Below, piece by piece: positions 51,834 to 59,709 of a stretch of DNA of 64,000 nt. The notes under the pieces were generated by a model that searched no databases, was not told where the DNA came from, and saw only the letters and a program-made list of their open reading frames with translations. The stretch is from Candidatus Onthomonas avicola (lineage in GTDB: Bacteria; Bacillota; Clostridia; Oscillospirales; Oscillospiraceae), in NCBI GenBank assembly GCA_018710845.1, contig DVJB01000062.1:1-64000 (forward strand), in the 5' to 3' direction. Made by a program: the position numbers and the translations under genes. Position 1 is the first letter of the stretch; each line of letters starts with the position of its first letter.

Positions 51834-53090
51834 TTGGACGGAAAACAGATCGTGGTCATCGGCGGCGGCCCGGCCGGCATGATGGCGGCACTGACCGCGC
51901 GGCGTCAGGGCGCGCAGGTCCTCCTGTTGGACCGGAACCGGACGCTCGGGCGCAAGCTGCGCATCACTGGCAAGGGGCGCTGTAATGTGGCAAACGACTG
52001 CCCGGCGGATGAAGTGCTGCGGAATATTCCGCGCAACAGCCGCTTCCTTTACAGCGCGCTCAGCCAGTTCTCTCCAGAGGATGTGAAGGCGTTTTTTGAG
52101 CAGCTTGGCGTTCCGCTCAAGACGGAGCGGGGCAACCGCATCTTTCCCGTTTCCGGCCGCGCCCATGACGTGGCCGACGCGCTGGCCTCGGCGCTGCGCC
52201 GGGAAAACGTGAGCCTTCGGACCGGGCGGGTGGCGGCCATCCTGTGCCGGGAGGGCGCCGTGTCCGGCGTCAAGCTGGACAACGGGGAGAGACTTCCGGC
52301 GCAGGCGGTCATCCTCGCCACGGGCGGCCTGTCCTATCCGGCCACCGGCTCGACCGGCGACGGCTACCGGCTGGCCCGGGCGGCGGGACACACGGTTGTG
52401 ACGCCTAAGCCATCCCTCGTGCCGTTGGAGGCAGAGCCGTGCTGTGCGGCGCTGCAGGGGCTCAGCCTGCGTAACGTGGCCATTCGGGTCAAAAACCAGG
52501 ATGGGAAGTGTCTCTATCACGACTTCGGAGAGCTGCTGTTCACCCATTTCGGACTCTCCGGCCCCCTGATTCTCAGCGCCAGCGCCCATATGCGCGACTT
52601 TCAGCATGAGCGCTACCGGATAGAGATCGACCTCAAGCCGGCATTGGATGACAAGACGCTGGACGCCCGCCTGCTGCGTGATTTTCGACAAAACAACAAC
52701 AGAAGTTTTCAAAACAGCCTGCAGGGCCTGTTGCCGCGTCTGCTGATTCCGGAGGTGGTGCGCCGCTCCGGCATTCCGCCGGAGACCAGGATCCATGACA
52801 TCACCCGTCAGCAGCGCCACAGCCTTTTGCGGGTCTTAAAGTGCTTTTCCGTCGCCGTCACCGGGCCGCGCCCGGTGCGCGATGCGATCGTCACCTCCGG
52901 AGGAATTGCCGTGTCGGAGGTCAATCCGACCACGATGGCTTCCAAGCGCCTGCCAGGGCTCTATTTTGCCGGCGAGGTATTGGATGTGGACGGCTATACC
53001 GGAGGATTTAATTTGCAGATTGCCTGGTCGACCGGCTATGTTGCCGGATGCTGGGCGGCCTGGGATCCAGTCCCGGGCGGGGAGGAATGA
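51834..53090 (+). CDS. HI0933-like NAD(P)/FAD-dependent oxidoreductase
   Basis: A 418-aa flavoprotein with N-terminal dinucleotide motif VIGGGPAGMMAALTARRQG, the family signature GRKLRITGKGRCNVAN, ATGGLSYPATGSTGDGY and C-terminal GEVLDVDGYTGGFNLQIAWSTGY. Reaction unknown; the family is widespread in Firmicutes and was once annotated as flavoprotein YhiN/HI0933. TTG start at 51834 with GAGAGGGG 9 nt upstream. Overlaps the first possible start of cmk, so it shares an mRNA with the cmk-plsC-ispH cluster. Confidence 0.9.
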   Translation: MDGKQIVVIGGGPAGMMAALTARRQGAQVLLLDRNRTLGRKLRITGKGRCNVANDCPADEVLRNIPRNSRFLYSALSQFSPEDVKAFFEQLGVPLKTERGNRIFPVSGRAHDVADALASALRRENVSLRTGRVAAILCREGAVSGVKLDNGERLPAQAVILATGGLSYPATGSTGDGYRLARAAGHTVVTPKPSLVPLEAEPCCAALQGLSLRNVAIRVKNQDGKCLYHDFGELLFTHFGLSGPLILSASAHMRDFQHERYRIEIDLKPALDDKTLDARLLRDFRQNNNRSFQNSLQGLLPRLLIPEVVRRSGIPPETRIHDITRQQRHSLLRVLKCFSVAVTGPRPVRDAIVTSGGIAVSEVNPTTMASKRLPGLYFAGEVLDVDGYTGGFNLQIAWSTGYVAGCWAAWDPVPGGEE

Positions 53091-53095
53091 AGCGA

Positions 53096-53770
53096 ATGCC
53101 TTTTGTCAGCATTGCACTTGACGGGCCGTCCGGTGCGGGAAAGAGCACTCTGGCGCGCCGCCTGGCGGAAGAGCTGGGCTACCTCTATGTGGATACCGGC
53201 GCGATCTACCGCACAGTGGGGCTGTGGGTCAGACGCAACGGTGCGGATCCCAAAAGTGAGCCGGCCGTGTCCGCGCTGCTCTCTGGCCTGCAGGTCGGCC
53301 TCCGGGTCGAGGCAGATGGAGTTCAGCACATGTATCTCAATGGGGAAGATGTGACCGGTCAGATTCGCGAGCCTGAGATCTCGATGTACGCCTCTGCCGT
53401 CTCCGCTCTGCCGGCGGTGCGCGCCTTCCTGCTGGAGATGCAGCGGGAGCTGGCGCGCACGCGCAATGTGGTGATGGACGGACGGGACATCGGGACAGTG
53501 GTTTTGCCAGAAGCAACCGTCAAGGTCTTTCTCACGGCGGCGCCGGAGGTACGGGCCCGCCGCCGCTGGCTGGAGCTGCAGGCGCGGGGAAATACGGACA
53601 GCTATGAGCAGGTGCTTGCGGATGTGATGCGGCGTGACGAACAGGATATGAACCGCGCGATCGCCCCGCTGCGCCCGGCGGCGGACGCGGTTAGGCTGGA
53701 TACCTCCAAGCTGGATTTGGAGGAGAGCGGCAAGGCCCTCTTGAGGATTGTGAAGGAGAAGTTGATATGA
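53096..53770 (+). CDS. cmk: Cytidylate kinase
   Basis: A 224-aa kinase phosphorylating CMP/dCMP. P-loop GPSGAGKST (residues 10-18), YVDTGAIYRTVGLW, and MDGRDIGTVVLPEATVKVFLTA are diagnostic. Among clustered starts, ATG 53096 has GGAGG 10 nt upstream, whereas ATG 53087 is only 1-2 nt from it and is less likely. It overlaps plsC by 4 nt. The cmk-plsC-ispH order is conserved in Clostridia. Confidence 0.96.
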   Translation: MPFVSIALDGPSGAGKSTLARRLAEELGYLYVDTGAIYRTVGLWVRRNGADPKSEPAVSALLSGLQVGLRVEADGVQHMYLNGEDVTGQIREPEISMYASAVSALPAVRAFLLEMQRELARTRNVVMDGRDIGTVVLPEATVKVFLTAAPEVRARRRWLELQARGNTDSYEQVLADVMRRDEQDMNRAIAPLRPAADAVRLDTSKLDLEESGKALLRIVKEKLI

Positions 53771-54417
53771 GCACGCAAGGGCACGAGACAGAGCAGAAAA
53801 AGTATCCATACCGCACCATCGCCCAGTGCCGTCCGTGGTATCTGGTGATCTATCACATCGCCTGGCTGGTCTACCATATCTTCTTTTGGCTGCGCGTGGT
53901 GGGACGAGAGAATATTCCGGATGGTCCGGCGGTCATTTGCCCCAGGCATTGCACCGCGGCGGATCCCCCCATCGCATGCTTCGGCCTGACGAGAAAACAG
54001 CCTGCCCGTCTGATGGCGAAGAAGGAGCTGATTGAGATTCCGGTCTTTGGCAAGCTTCTCTATCTGCTGGGGGCGTTTCCGGTTAATCGAGGCGCCAACG
54101 ATATGTCTTCCATCAAGAACGCGCTGCGCTGCCTGAAAGAGGGCAGCAAGCTCATTATGTTCCCGGAAGGCACGCGCGTGCACGAAGGTGAGGCATCCGA
54201 GGCCAAGACCGGAGCGATCATGTTCGCGCTCCGCTCTGGCGCGCCGCTGGTGCCGGTCTACCTGACGCGGGCGAAGCCGTTTCACCGGATGACGATGGTC
54301 TTTGGCGAGCCGTACCACCCGCAGATTGCCGGGCGGCGTGCTACGCCGGAGGAATACCAGCGGCTGGCTGACGAGCTGCTCGGGAAAATCTATGCCCTGG
54401 AGTCTCAGGTAAAATGA
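53767..54417 (+). CDS. plsC: 1-acyl-sn-glycerol-3-phosphate acyltransferase
   Basis: A 216-aa membrane-associated acyltransferase making phosphatidic acid. N-terminal hydrophobic helix (about 25-45), catalytic HX4D motif in RHCTAADPP (usual Asn/Ser residues differ), substrate motif LGAFPVNR, and FPEGTR. Cysteine after the catalytic His is unusual but the His and Asp are intact. It overlaps both neighbours by 4 nt (ATGA). Confidence 0.93.
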   Translation: MSTQGHETEQKKYPYRTIAQCRPWYLVIYHIAWLVYHIFFWLRVVGRENIPDGPAVICPRHCTAADPPIACFGLTRKQPARLMAKKELIEIPVFGKLLYLLGAFPVNRGANDMSSIKNALRCLKEGSKLIMFPEGTRVHEGEASEAKTGAIMFALRSGAPLVPVYLTRAKPFHRMTMVFGEPYHPQIAGRRATPEEYQRLADELLGKIYALESQVK

Positions 54418-56351
54418 AGGTGACATTGGCCAAGACGGCGGGGTTCTGTTATGGCGTCCGCCGCGCCGTGGAACTTGCCGAGCAGACGGCGCAGTCCGGA
54501 CGCCCCTGCGTAATGCTCGGCTCAATCATTCATAACGACCATGTGGTAGCGCACTTGGCCCGGCAGGGAATGGGCCGTGTAGACCGGGTGGAGGATGTGC
54601 CGGAGGGTTTCGCCGTGCTGATCCGCTCACACGGTGAGGCAAAGGCGGTCTATGATCGGCTCCAGGAGCGCGGCTTACCGGTGGTTGACGCCACCTGTCC
54701 CAGCGTAGCCCGTATCCACAGGCTGGTCCAGGAGGCAGAGGTGCGCGGACGCCAGCCGGTCATCATTGGCCTTCCGACCCATCCGGAGGTGGTGGCCATT
54801 GCCGGATGGTGCCGATCTCCGGTTGTCCTGGAGGATGACGCTGCGCTCGCCAAATGGCTGTCAGAGGATGAAAAACGGCGTTCTATGCCGCTCACCTTTG
54901 TCTTTCAGACAACTTCCACTCGGGAGACGTGGAAAAATTGTGAAAAATTTGCAAAAAAAGAATGTACAAACGCAGAATTATTTGATACAATATGTAATGC
55001 TACCGCCCGTAGGCAGTCGGAAGCCCAGGAGTTGGCTGCCCAAAGCGACGTGATGGTTGTCATCGGTGACCACCAGAGTTCCAATACGCGTCATCTGGCT
55101 GAGCTGTGCCGGCAATGCTGCGACCAGGTCTACTGGGTCGAGCAGGCCGCAGAGCTGGAGCCGGAGCGCTGGGGGGAAGCGTCTTGTGTTGGAATCACCG
55201 CGGGGGCATCTACGCCCGGGTGGATAATAAAGGAGGTCAAAACCAAAATGTCTAACGAAACCAAAATGGAGATCGAGGAGTCCTTTGCTGAGATGCTGGA
55301 GAAGTCGATCAAAACTTTAAATACAGGAGATAAGGTTGTTGGAACCGTTGTGCAGATCACTCCGACTGACATCCAGGTAGACCTTGGCACCAAGCATGCC
55401 GGTTATATCTCCATGTCTGAGTTTTCCGACGATCCCAGCGTGAAGGCAGAAGAGGTCCTCAAGCCCGGCGATCAGATCGAGGTCCTTGTCCTGCGCGTCA
55501 ACGACAGTGAGGGCGTCGTCTCGCTGTCCAAGAAGCGCCTGGATGCCAACAAGAATTGGGAAGAGATCGAGGCCGCCAAGGAGAACAAGACCGTCATTGA
55601 GGCGACCATCCGTGAGGAGAATAAGGGCGGCGTCGTGGCTAACTACAAGGGCGTGCGCGTCTTTATCCCTGCCTCTCAGACCGGCCTGCGCCGGAATGAG
55701 CCGATGACCGGTCTGGTCGGCACGACCGTGAAGATGCATATCACCGAGGTCAACCGCAGCCGCCGCCGCGTGGTGGGCTCGATCCGCAGCGTTCTGAGCG
55801 AGGAGCGCGCGGCTCGCAGCAAGGCGATCTGGGATTCCATCGAGGTGGGCAAGCATTATTCCGGCACGGTCAAGAGCCTGACCTCCTATGGCGCGTTTGT
55901 CGATATCGGCGGCGTGGACGGCATGGTGCATATCTCCGAGCTGTCCTGGAGCCGGATCAAGCACCCGTCCGAGGTGGTCTCCGTGGGCGACCCGGTCGAG
56001 GTCTATGTCATCAAGTATGATCCCGAGAAGAAGAAGATCTCTCTGGGCATGAAGGACCCCAACGAGAATCCGTGGGAGACCTTCCTGAATCGCTACTCTG
56101 TGGGCGACGTGGCGACCGTCAAGGTGGTCAAGCTGATGAGCTTCGGCGCGTTTGCTGAGGTGGTTCCCGGCGTGGACGGCCTGATTCACATCTCTCAGAT
56201 CGCCGACCACCGCGTGGAGAAGCCCGAGGACGAGCTGAAGGAAGGCGACATCGTCGATGTCAAGATCACCGACGTGAATCTGGAGACGCGCAAGGTCTCT
56301 CTCTCCCGCCGCGCTGTTCTGCAGGGCGCCGGTGCTGAGGACGAGGAGTAA
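54414..56351 (+). CDS. ispH: IspH-ribosomal protein S1 fusion (HMBPP reductase / S1)
   Basis: A 645-aa bifunctional protein. Residues 1-278 are IspH (LytB): the [4Fe-4S] ligands Cys12 (GFCYGV), Cys95 (ATCPSV) and Cys194 (TICNAT), plus GLPTHPEV and HQSSNT, making IPP/DMAPP in the MEP pathway. Residues 279-645 are four S1 repeats (starting near GDKVVGTVV, NKTVIEATI, GKHYSGTVK, GDVATVKVV) with strong C-terminal repeats. The fusion is known in Clostridia. At the junction an in-frame SD (55231-55236) and ATG 55248 could start free S1 (367 aa), and a promoter-like site lies inside ispH. ispD and ispF follow downstream. Confidence 0.95.
   Translation: MKVTLAKTAGFCYGVRRAVELAEQTAQSGRPCVMLGSIIHNDHVVAHLARQGMGRVDRVEDVPEGFAVLIRSHGEAKAVYDRLQERGLPVVDATCPSVARIHRLVQEAEVRGRQPVIIGLPTHPEVVAIAGWCRSPVVLEDDAALAKWLSEDEKRRSMPLTFVFQTTSTRETWKNCEKFAKKECTNAELFDTICNATARRQSEAQELAAQSDVMVVIGDHQSSNTRHLAELCRQCCDQVYWVEQAAELEPERWGEASCVGITAGASTPGWIIKEVKTKMSNETKMEIEESFAEMLEKSIKTLNTGDKVVGTVVQITPTDIQVDLGTKHAGYISMSEFSDDPSVKAEEVLKPGDQIEVLVLRVNDSEGVVSLSKKRLDANKNWEEIEAAKENKTVIEATIREENKGGVVANYKGVRVFIPASQTGLRRNEPMTGLVGTTVKMHITEVNRSRRRVVGSIRSVLSEERAARSKAIWDSIEVGKHYSGTVKSLTSYGAFVDIGGVDGMVHISELSWSRIKHPSEVVSVGDPVEVYVIKYDPEKKKISLGMKDPNENPWETFLNRYSVGDVATVKVVKLMSFGAFAEVVPGVDGLIHISQIADHRVEKPEDELKEGDIVDVKITDVNLETRKVSLSRRAVLQGAGAEDEE
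54963..54991 (+). promoter_or_regulatory. Promoter-like site inside ispH
   Basis: Extended -10 TGATACAAT (TACAAT 54986-54991) with TGTACA (54963-54968) 17 nt upstream. It lies in an unusually AT-rich pocket (about 54935-55000) within an otherwise GC-rich gene, 257 nt before the internal S1 start. Confidence 0.5.
55231..55250 (+). promoter_or_regulatory. rpsA: Internal SD and ATG at the IspH/S1 junction
   Basis: AGGAGG (55231-55236) lies 11 nt before the in-frame ATG at 55248, the first codon of the S1 part (SNETKMEIEESFAEM). Internal initiation here would give a separate 367-aa ribosomal protein S1. Confidence 0.55.
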
Positions 56352-56359
56352 TTGCGGCA

Positions 56360-56396
56360 GGGGCGGTGTAGCGTCTGGCTATGCCGCCCCTTTCTT
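56360..56396 (+). terminator. Terminator after the ispH::rpsA gene
   Basis: GGGGCGG (56360-56366) pairs with CCGCCCC (56384-56390), with an inner TAGC/GCTA stem (56369-56372/56378-56381), followed by TTTCTT. Confidence 0.75.
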
Positions 56397-56423
56397 CATC
56401 TCGCCGTAGAAAGGATCTGGCGC

Positions 56424-56726
56424 ATGAATATGGATAAGCGGATGCAGTGGATTCTGCGGGCTGTCTCCTTTTTTTGTATCCTGATGGCCATTGGAGCCTA
56501 TCAGACCTCTGTCATCTCCTGTGTTCTGATGCTGCTGGTCGGCATCGGCTGTCTGCCGGGGATGCAGCTCATTCTCTCCCGCCATTTCAGCGGCAAATTC
56601 CGCATTATCGTGCTGGTGGTCCTGACTGTCCTGGCACTGACCATCAGCCGGGCGGAGTTAGAAGCGCAGGCGGCCGCCGGAGCGGAGGAGCAGACGACCG
56701 TCTCTGACACCGCCCAGGATGCCTGA
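56424..56726 (+). CDS. Small two-helix membrane protein, unknown function
   Basis: A 100-aa protein with two membrane segments (about residues 8-42 as a hairpin and 58-76) and a short acidic C-terminal tail (AGAEEQTTVSDTAQ). No known family recognised. ATG 56424 has AAAGGA about 9 nt upstream; the frame is open to 56352 but the earlier region spans the S1 terminator. It stands between two terminators as a separate small unit, possibly with its own weak promoter within the terminator stem region. Confidence 0.6.
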   Translation: MNMDKRMQWILRAVSFFCILMAIGAYQTSVISCVLMLLVGIGCLPGMQLILSRHFSGKFRIIVLVVLTVLALTISRAELEAQAAAGAEEQTTVSDTAQDA

Positions 56727-56757
56727 CCGGGGAGAAAACGACATATCAACATTTGTG

Positions 56758-56791
56758 GGGAAGGGTGCGATATCCTTCCCTTTCTTTTTTT
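56758..56791 (+). terminator. Terminator before ispD
   Basis: GGGAAGG (56758-56764) pairs with CCTTCCC (56774-56780) around a 9-nt loop, followed by TTTCTTTTTTT. Strong. Confidence 0.88.
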
Positions 56792-56800
56792 GCCAGGCTG

Positions 56801-56809
56801 TGTTACACT
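56801..56809 (+). promoter_or_regulatory. Extended -10 promoter for ispD-ispF
   Basis: TGTTACACT (TG extension 56801-56802, TACACT 56804-56809). The 17-nt-spaced -35 position falls in the terminator T-run (TTTCTT, 56781-56786), so terminator and promoter overlap. Leader about 25 nt. Confidence 0.55.
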
Positions 56810-56837
56810 GGAAAAAAACAACTGTGAGGTGTCTCCA

Positions 56838-57572
56838 ATGCGTTTGAAGTTTTCCTGGATGCGGCCTAAGTCGGAGCCGAAACGCCCGTGGTGTTCCGTC
56901 ATCGTTCCTGCCGCCGGCAATGCCAGCAGAATGGAGGGAACGGACAAGATTTTAGCTTCCCTTGGGGATCGCCCAGTGCTGATGCACACCCTCTGCGCTC
57001 TGCAGCGCTGTCCATACGTCGATGAGATTGTCGTGGTGACCCGGGAAGATCTGATGGCTCCTATCGGCCGGGAGGTCCGTGCCTGGAACTGTACCAAGGT
57101 CAGCCGAATTGTCCGCGGCGGCGGGAGCAGGACCGAGTCTGTCTGGTTGGGACTTGGCCGGGTAAATGCCCATGCGCAGTTGATTGGGATACATGACGGA
57201 GCGCGGCCGCTGGTTAGTCAGGCGGTGCTGGAGGAAGTCTTCCGTACGGCGGCGGAGACGGGCGCGGCGGCCCCAGCTGTCCCGGTCAAGGACACGATTA
57301 AGCAGGTGGACGGCCAGGAATGCGTGGAGCGAACGGTGGACAGGAGCACGCTGCGCGCCGTGCAGACGCCGCAGGTATTTGAGAGCGGCCTCATCCGCGC
57401 GGCGCTTCAGCAGGCGCGGGAGCGCCGCCTGGAGCTGACCGACGACTGCTCTGCAGTGGAGGCCCTGGGGATGAAGGTGACTTTGACGCACGGCTCCTAT
57501 GAAAACATTAAGATCACAACACCGATCGATCTGGTGCTGGGGGAGGCGATTTTGCAATGCCTGTCGGACTGA
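56838..57572 (+). CDS. ispD: 2-C-methyl-D-erythritol 4-phosphate cytidylyltransferase
   Basis: A 244-aa enzyme of the MEP isoprenoid pathway. Nucleotidyltransferase motif [34 protein letters not shown], and the C-terminal substrate motif [11 protein letters not shown]. An N-terminal extension of ~18 residues precedes the core. ATG 56838 has GAGGTG 7 nt upstream. It overlaps ispF by 16 nt; ispDF adjacency is common. With ispH 1.5 kb upstream, three MEP genes are clustered. Confidence 0.96.
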   Translation: MRLKFSWMRPKSEPKRPWCSVIVPAAGNASRMEGTDKILASLGDRPVLMHTLCALQRCPYVDEIVVVTREDLMAPIGREVRAWNCTKVSRIVRGGGSRTESVWLGLGRVNAHAQLIGIHDGARPLVSQAVLEEVFRTAAETGAAAPAVPVKDTIKQVDGQECVERTVDRSTLRAVQTPQVFESGLIRAALQQARERRLELTDDCSAVEALGMKVTLTHGSYENIKITTPIDLVLGEAILQCLSD

Positions 57573-58048
57573 GAATTGGGCACGGCTATGATGTGCACCG
57601 GCTGGTTGAGGGCCGGAAGCTGATTTTGGGCGGCGTGGAGATCCCCTGGACGCTGGGCCTGCTGGGCCACTCGGACGCGGATGTACTCACCCACGCCATC
57701 ATGGACGCCCTGTTGGGCGCGGCTGGGCTGTGGGATATCGGTCACGCGTTCCCCGACCATGACCCAGCCTATCAGGATATCTCCAGCCTGATTCTGCTCG
57801 AGCGCACCGTCGCTCTGGTGCGGGAGAAGGGTTACCGGACGGTCAATGTGGACGCGACCGTGCTGGCGCAGCGACCCAAGCTGGCTCCCTATATCCCACA
57901 GATGCGGGAGACCATCGCCCGCTACCTGGATCTTGACGCGCAGGATGTGAATATCAAGGCGACCACGGAGGAGGGACTGGGCTTTACCGGCTCTGGAGAG
58001 GGGATGGCCGCGCATGCGGTGGCGCTGCTGGAACGCATAGAGGACTGA
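57557..58048 (+). CDS. ispF: 2-C-methyl-D-erythritol 2,4-cyclodiphosphate synthase
   Basis: A 163-aa trimeric enzyme. [15 protein letters not shown] with zinc ligands Asp/His, [21 protein letters not shown] (second His), and the C-terminal [16 protein letters not shown] are diagnostic. It converts CDP-ME 2-phosphate to MEcPP. Starts inside ispD, showing translational coupling. Followed 59 nt later by the DUF3343 gene. Confidence 0.97.
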   Translation: MPVGLRIGHGYDVHRLVEGRKLILGGVEIPWTLGLLGHSDADVLTHAIMDALLGAAGLWDIGHAFPDHDPAYQDISSLILLERTVALVREKGYRTVNVDATVLAQRPKLAPYIPQMRETIARYLDLDAQDVNIKATTEEGLGFTGSGEGMAAHAVALLERIED

Positions 58049-58107
58049 CTACCCATTCACACGGCCCGTCAGCCGGTCATAGACTGTGGTGAGAGGAGCG
58101 AATCACC

Positions 58108-58362
58108 ATGGTATATTATCTGATTGTCTGTCGTTCGCTGACCTATGCACAGCGAACGGCGGCCATTTTGGAGCGGGCGGGCATTACGGCGCATATCCTC
58201 CGCTCCCCCAAATCCATTTCCACGACCGGCTGCAGTCATAGCGTCAAAATCTCTCACCGGCGTCTGGCCGAGGCGCTGATGGCGCTCAAGCGCGCCGATC
58301 TCTCTCCGCAGCAGCTCTATATCACGGAACCGGACGGCAGTTACCGTGAGGTGCGGCTGTGA
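58108..58362 (+). CDS. DUF3343 domain protein, putative Se/S carrier-like
   Basis: An 84-aa protein with the family pattern YYLIVCRSLTYAQRTAAILERAG, the Cys42 loop PKSISTTGCSHSVKI and YRE near the C terminus. DUF3343 proteins occur beside cysteine desulfurases and are suggested sulfur or selenium carriers; direct evidence is limited. It overlaps the next gene by 4 nt (GTGA), a tight coupling to a desulfurase-like enzyme. No selD or other selenium gene is in the window. Confidence 0.82.
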   Translation: MVYYLIVCRSLTYAQRTAAILERAGITAHILRSPKSISTTGCSHSVKISHRRLAEALMALKRADLSPQQLYITEPDGSYREVRL

Positions 58363-59489
58363 TCTATCTGGACAGCGCCGCCACCAGCCTGCAAAAACCC
58401 CAGGAGGTGGCGCAGGCGATGCTCTGGGCCATACGCTGCTGCGCCAGTCCCGGGCGGGGAAGTCACCGACCGGCGGAACTGGCGGCCCGGACTGCCTTTC
58501 AGTGCCGGCAGCTGTTGGCCGACTGGTTTGACTGCGCCGGCCCGGAGCAGGTCATCTTTACCTCCAGTGCGACCCATAGCCTGAATCTGGCCATCCGATC
58601 GCTGGTTCCGCCGGGCGGTCGGGTGGTCATCTCCGGCTATGAGCACAACGCGGTCACGCGGACGCTCTCCGGGATTCCGGGCGTGGCGATCACGGTGGCG
58701 CGAGACGGCCTGTTTGAGCCGGAGCGCGACCTGGAAGCGTTTGCCCGCGCAGTCGAAACGCGTCCAAACGCGGCGGTCTGCACCCACGTCTCCAATGTAT
58801 TCGGGTACCGGCTGCCGGTGGAGGAGATTGCCGAGCTGTGCCGGGAGGCACAGATCCCGCTGATCGTGGACGCCAGCCAATCTGCCGGCGTGCTGCCCAT
58901 TCAGGTGGAACACTGGGGCGCGGCCTACGTGGCGTTCCCGGGACACAAGGGCTTGATGGGACCGCAGGGGATCGGTGTGCTGCTGTGCGGACGAGACAGC
59001 ATGCCAGAGCCGCTGCTGGCCGGCGGGACGGGGAGCGAGTCCCTTCTGCAGACGATGCCGGCGTTTCTGCCCGATCGTCTGGAGGCAGGTACCCATAACC
59101 TACCGGGGATTGCCGGACTGCTGGCGGGCGCGCGGTTCCTGCGACGGGTGGGGACAGAGCGTGTCTGTGCCCATGAGCGGCGGCTGGCCAGTCAGTTAGT
59201 CCGCCGCCTGCGCCAGATCCCCGGCGTGGAGGTGCTCTATCCTGAGGACATCGGACGGGGGACCGGCGTGGTCTCTTTTCGCCTGCGGGGCGTGGACTGT
59301 GAGACGGCGACTGCCCGGCTGGGAGAGCGGGGCATTGCCCTGCGCGGTGGCCTGCACTGCGCCCCTCTGGCTCACGAGACGGCCGGGACGTTGGATACGG
59401 GCACGATCCGGGCCAGCGTTTCCCTATTCAATCGTCCGGAGGAGCTGGCCTGTCTGGCTGCAGCTGTGCGCACCCTGCGGGAAAAATAG
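58359..59489 (+). CDS. Cysteine-desulfurase-like PLP aminotransferase (class V)
   Basis: A 376-aa fold-type-I enzyme of the NifS/SufS-like class V group. N-terminal IYLDSAATSLQKP, FTSSATHSLNLAI, PLP-lysine in FPGHKGLMGPQG, and an active-site-type Cys in RGGLHCAPLAHET. Probably mobilises sulfur (or selenium) from cysteine/selenocysteine to the DUF3343 partner, an inference. GTG start. Length shorter than classical IscS, typical of TIGR01977-like members. Confidence 0.85.
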   Translation: MIYLDSAATSLQKPQEVAQAMLWAIRCCASPGRGSHRPAELAARTAFQCRQLLADWFDCAGPEQVIFTSSATHSLNLAIRSLVPPGGRVVISGYEHNAVTRTLSGIPGVAITVARDGLFEPERDLEAFARAVETRPNAAVCTHVSNVFGYRLPVEEIAELCREAQIPLIVDASQSAGVLPIQVEHWGAAYVAFPGHKGLMGPQGIGVLLCGRDSMPEPLLAGGTGSESLLQTMPAFLPDRLEAGTHNLPGIAGLLAGARFLRRVGTERVCAHERRLASQLVRRLRQIPGVEVLYPEDIGRGTGVVSFRLRGVDCETATARLGERGIALRGGLHCAPLAHETAGTLDTGTIRASVSLFNRPEELACLAAAVRTLREK

Positions 59490-59501
59490 GACCGGTTTCC
59501 C

Positions 59502-59530
59502 TTGCCATTTTTGGGGGTTGGGAGTATACT
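59502..59530 (+). promoter_or_regulatory. Promoter for cdaA-cdaR
   Basis: TTGCCA (59502-59507) and TATACT (59525-59530), spacer 17 nt, giving a leader of about 170 nt. Confidence 0.75.
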
Positions 59531-59610
59531 AAATTTGGAATGTGAGAGGCAGACCCCTGGGACAGATGCTGCCGGGAGTGGAAGATATGCCGTTATCCCG
59601 CTGCTTGACG

Positions 59611-59645
59611 GTCTGAAAGCGGCCGTTTTCAGGCCGCTTTCAGAC
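59611..59645 (+). other. Long perfect hairpin in the cdaA 5' UTR
   Basis: GTCTGAAAGCGGCC (59611-59624) pairs perfectly with GGCCGCTTTCAGAC (59632-59645) (14 bp, 7-nt loop), followed by TGTTTCGG. It lies 65 nt before the cdaA ATG. It could be a partial terminator or a regulatory hairpin; the T-run is short. I see no known c-di-AMP riboswitch motif. Confidence 0.65.
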
Positions 59646-59709
59646 TGTTTCGGTATCCCGACGGAGCTGTGGCTTTTCGGCCCGGCCGGTTTCCAATGGG
59701 AGTGATAAT

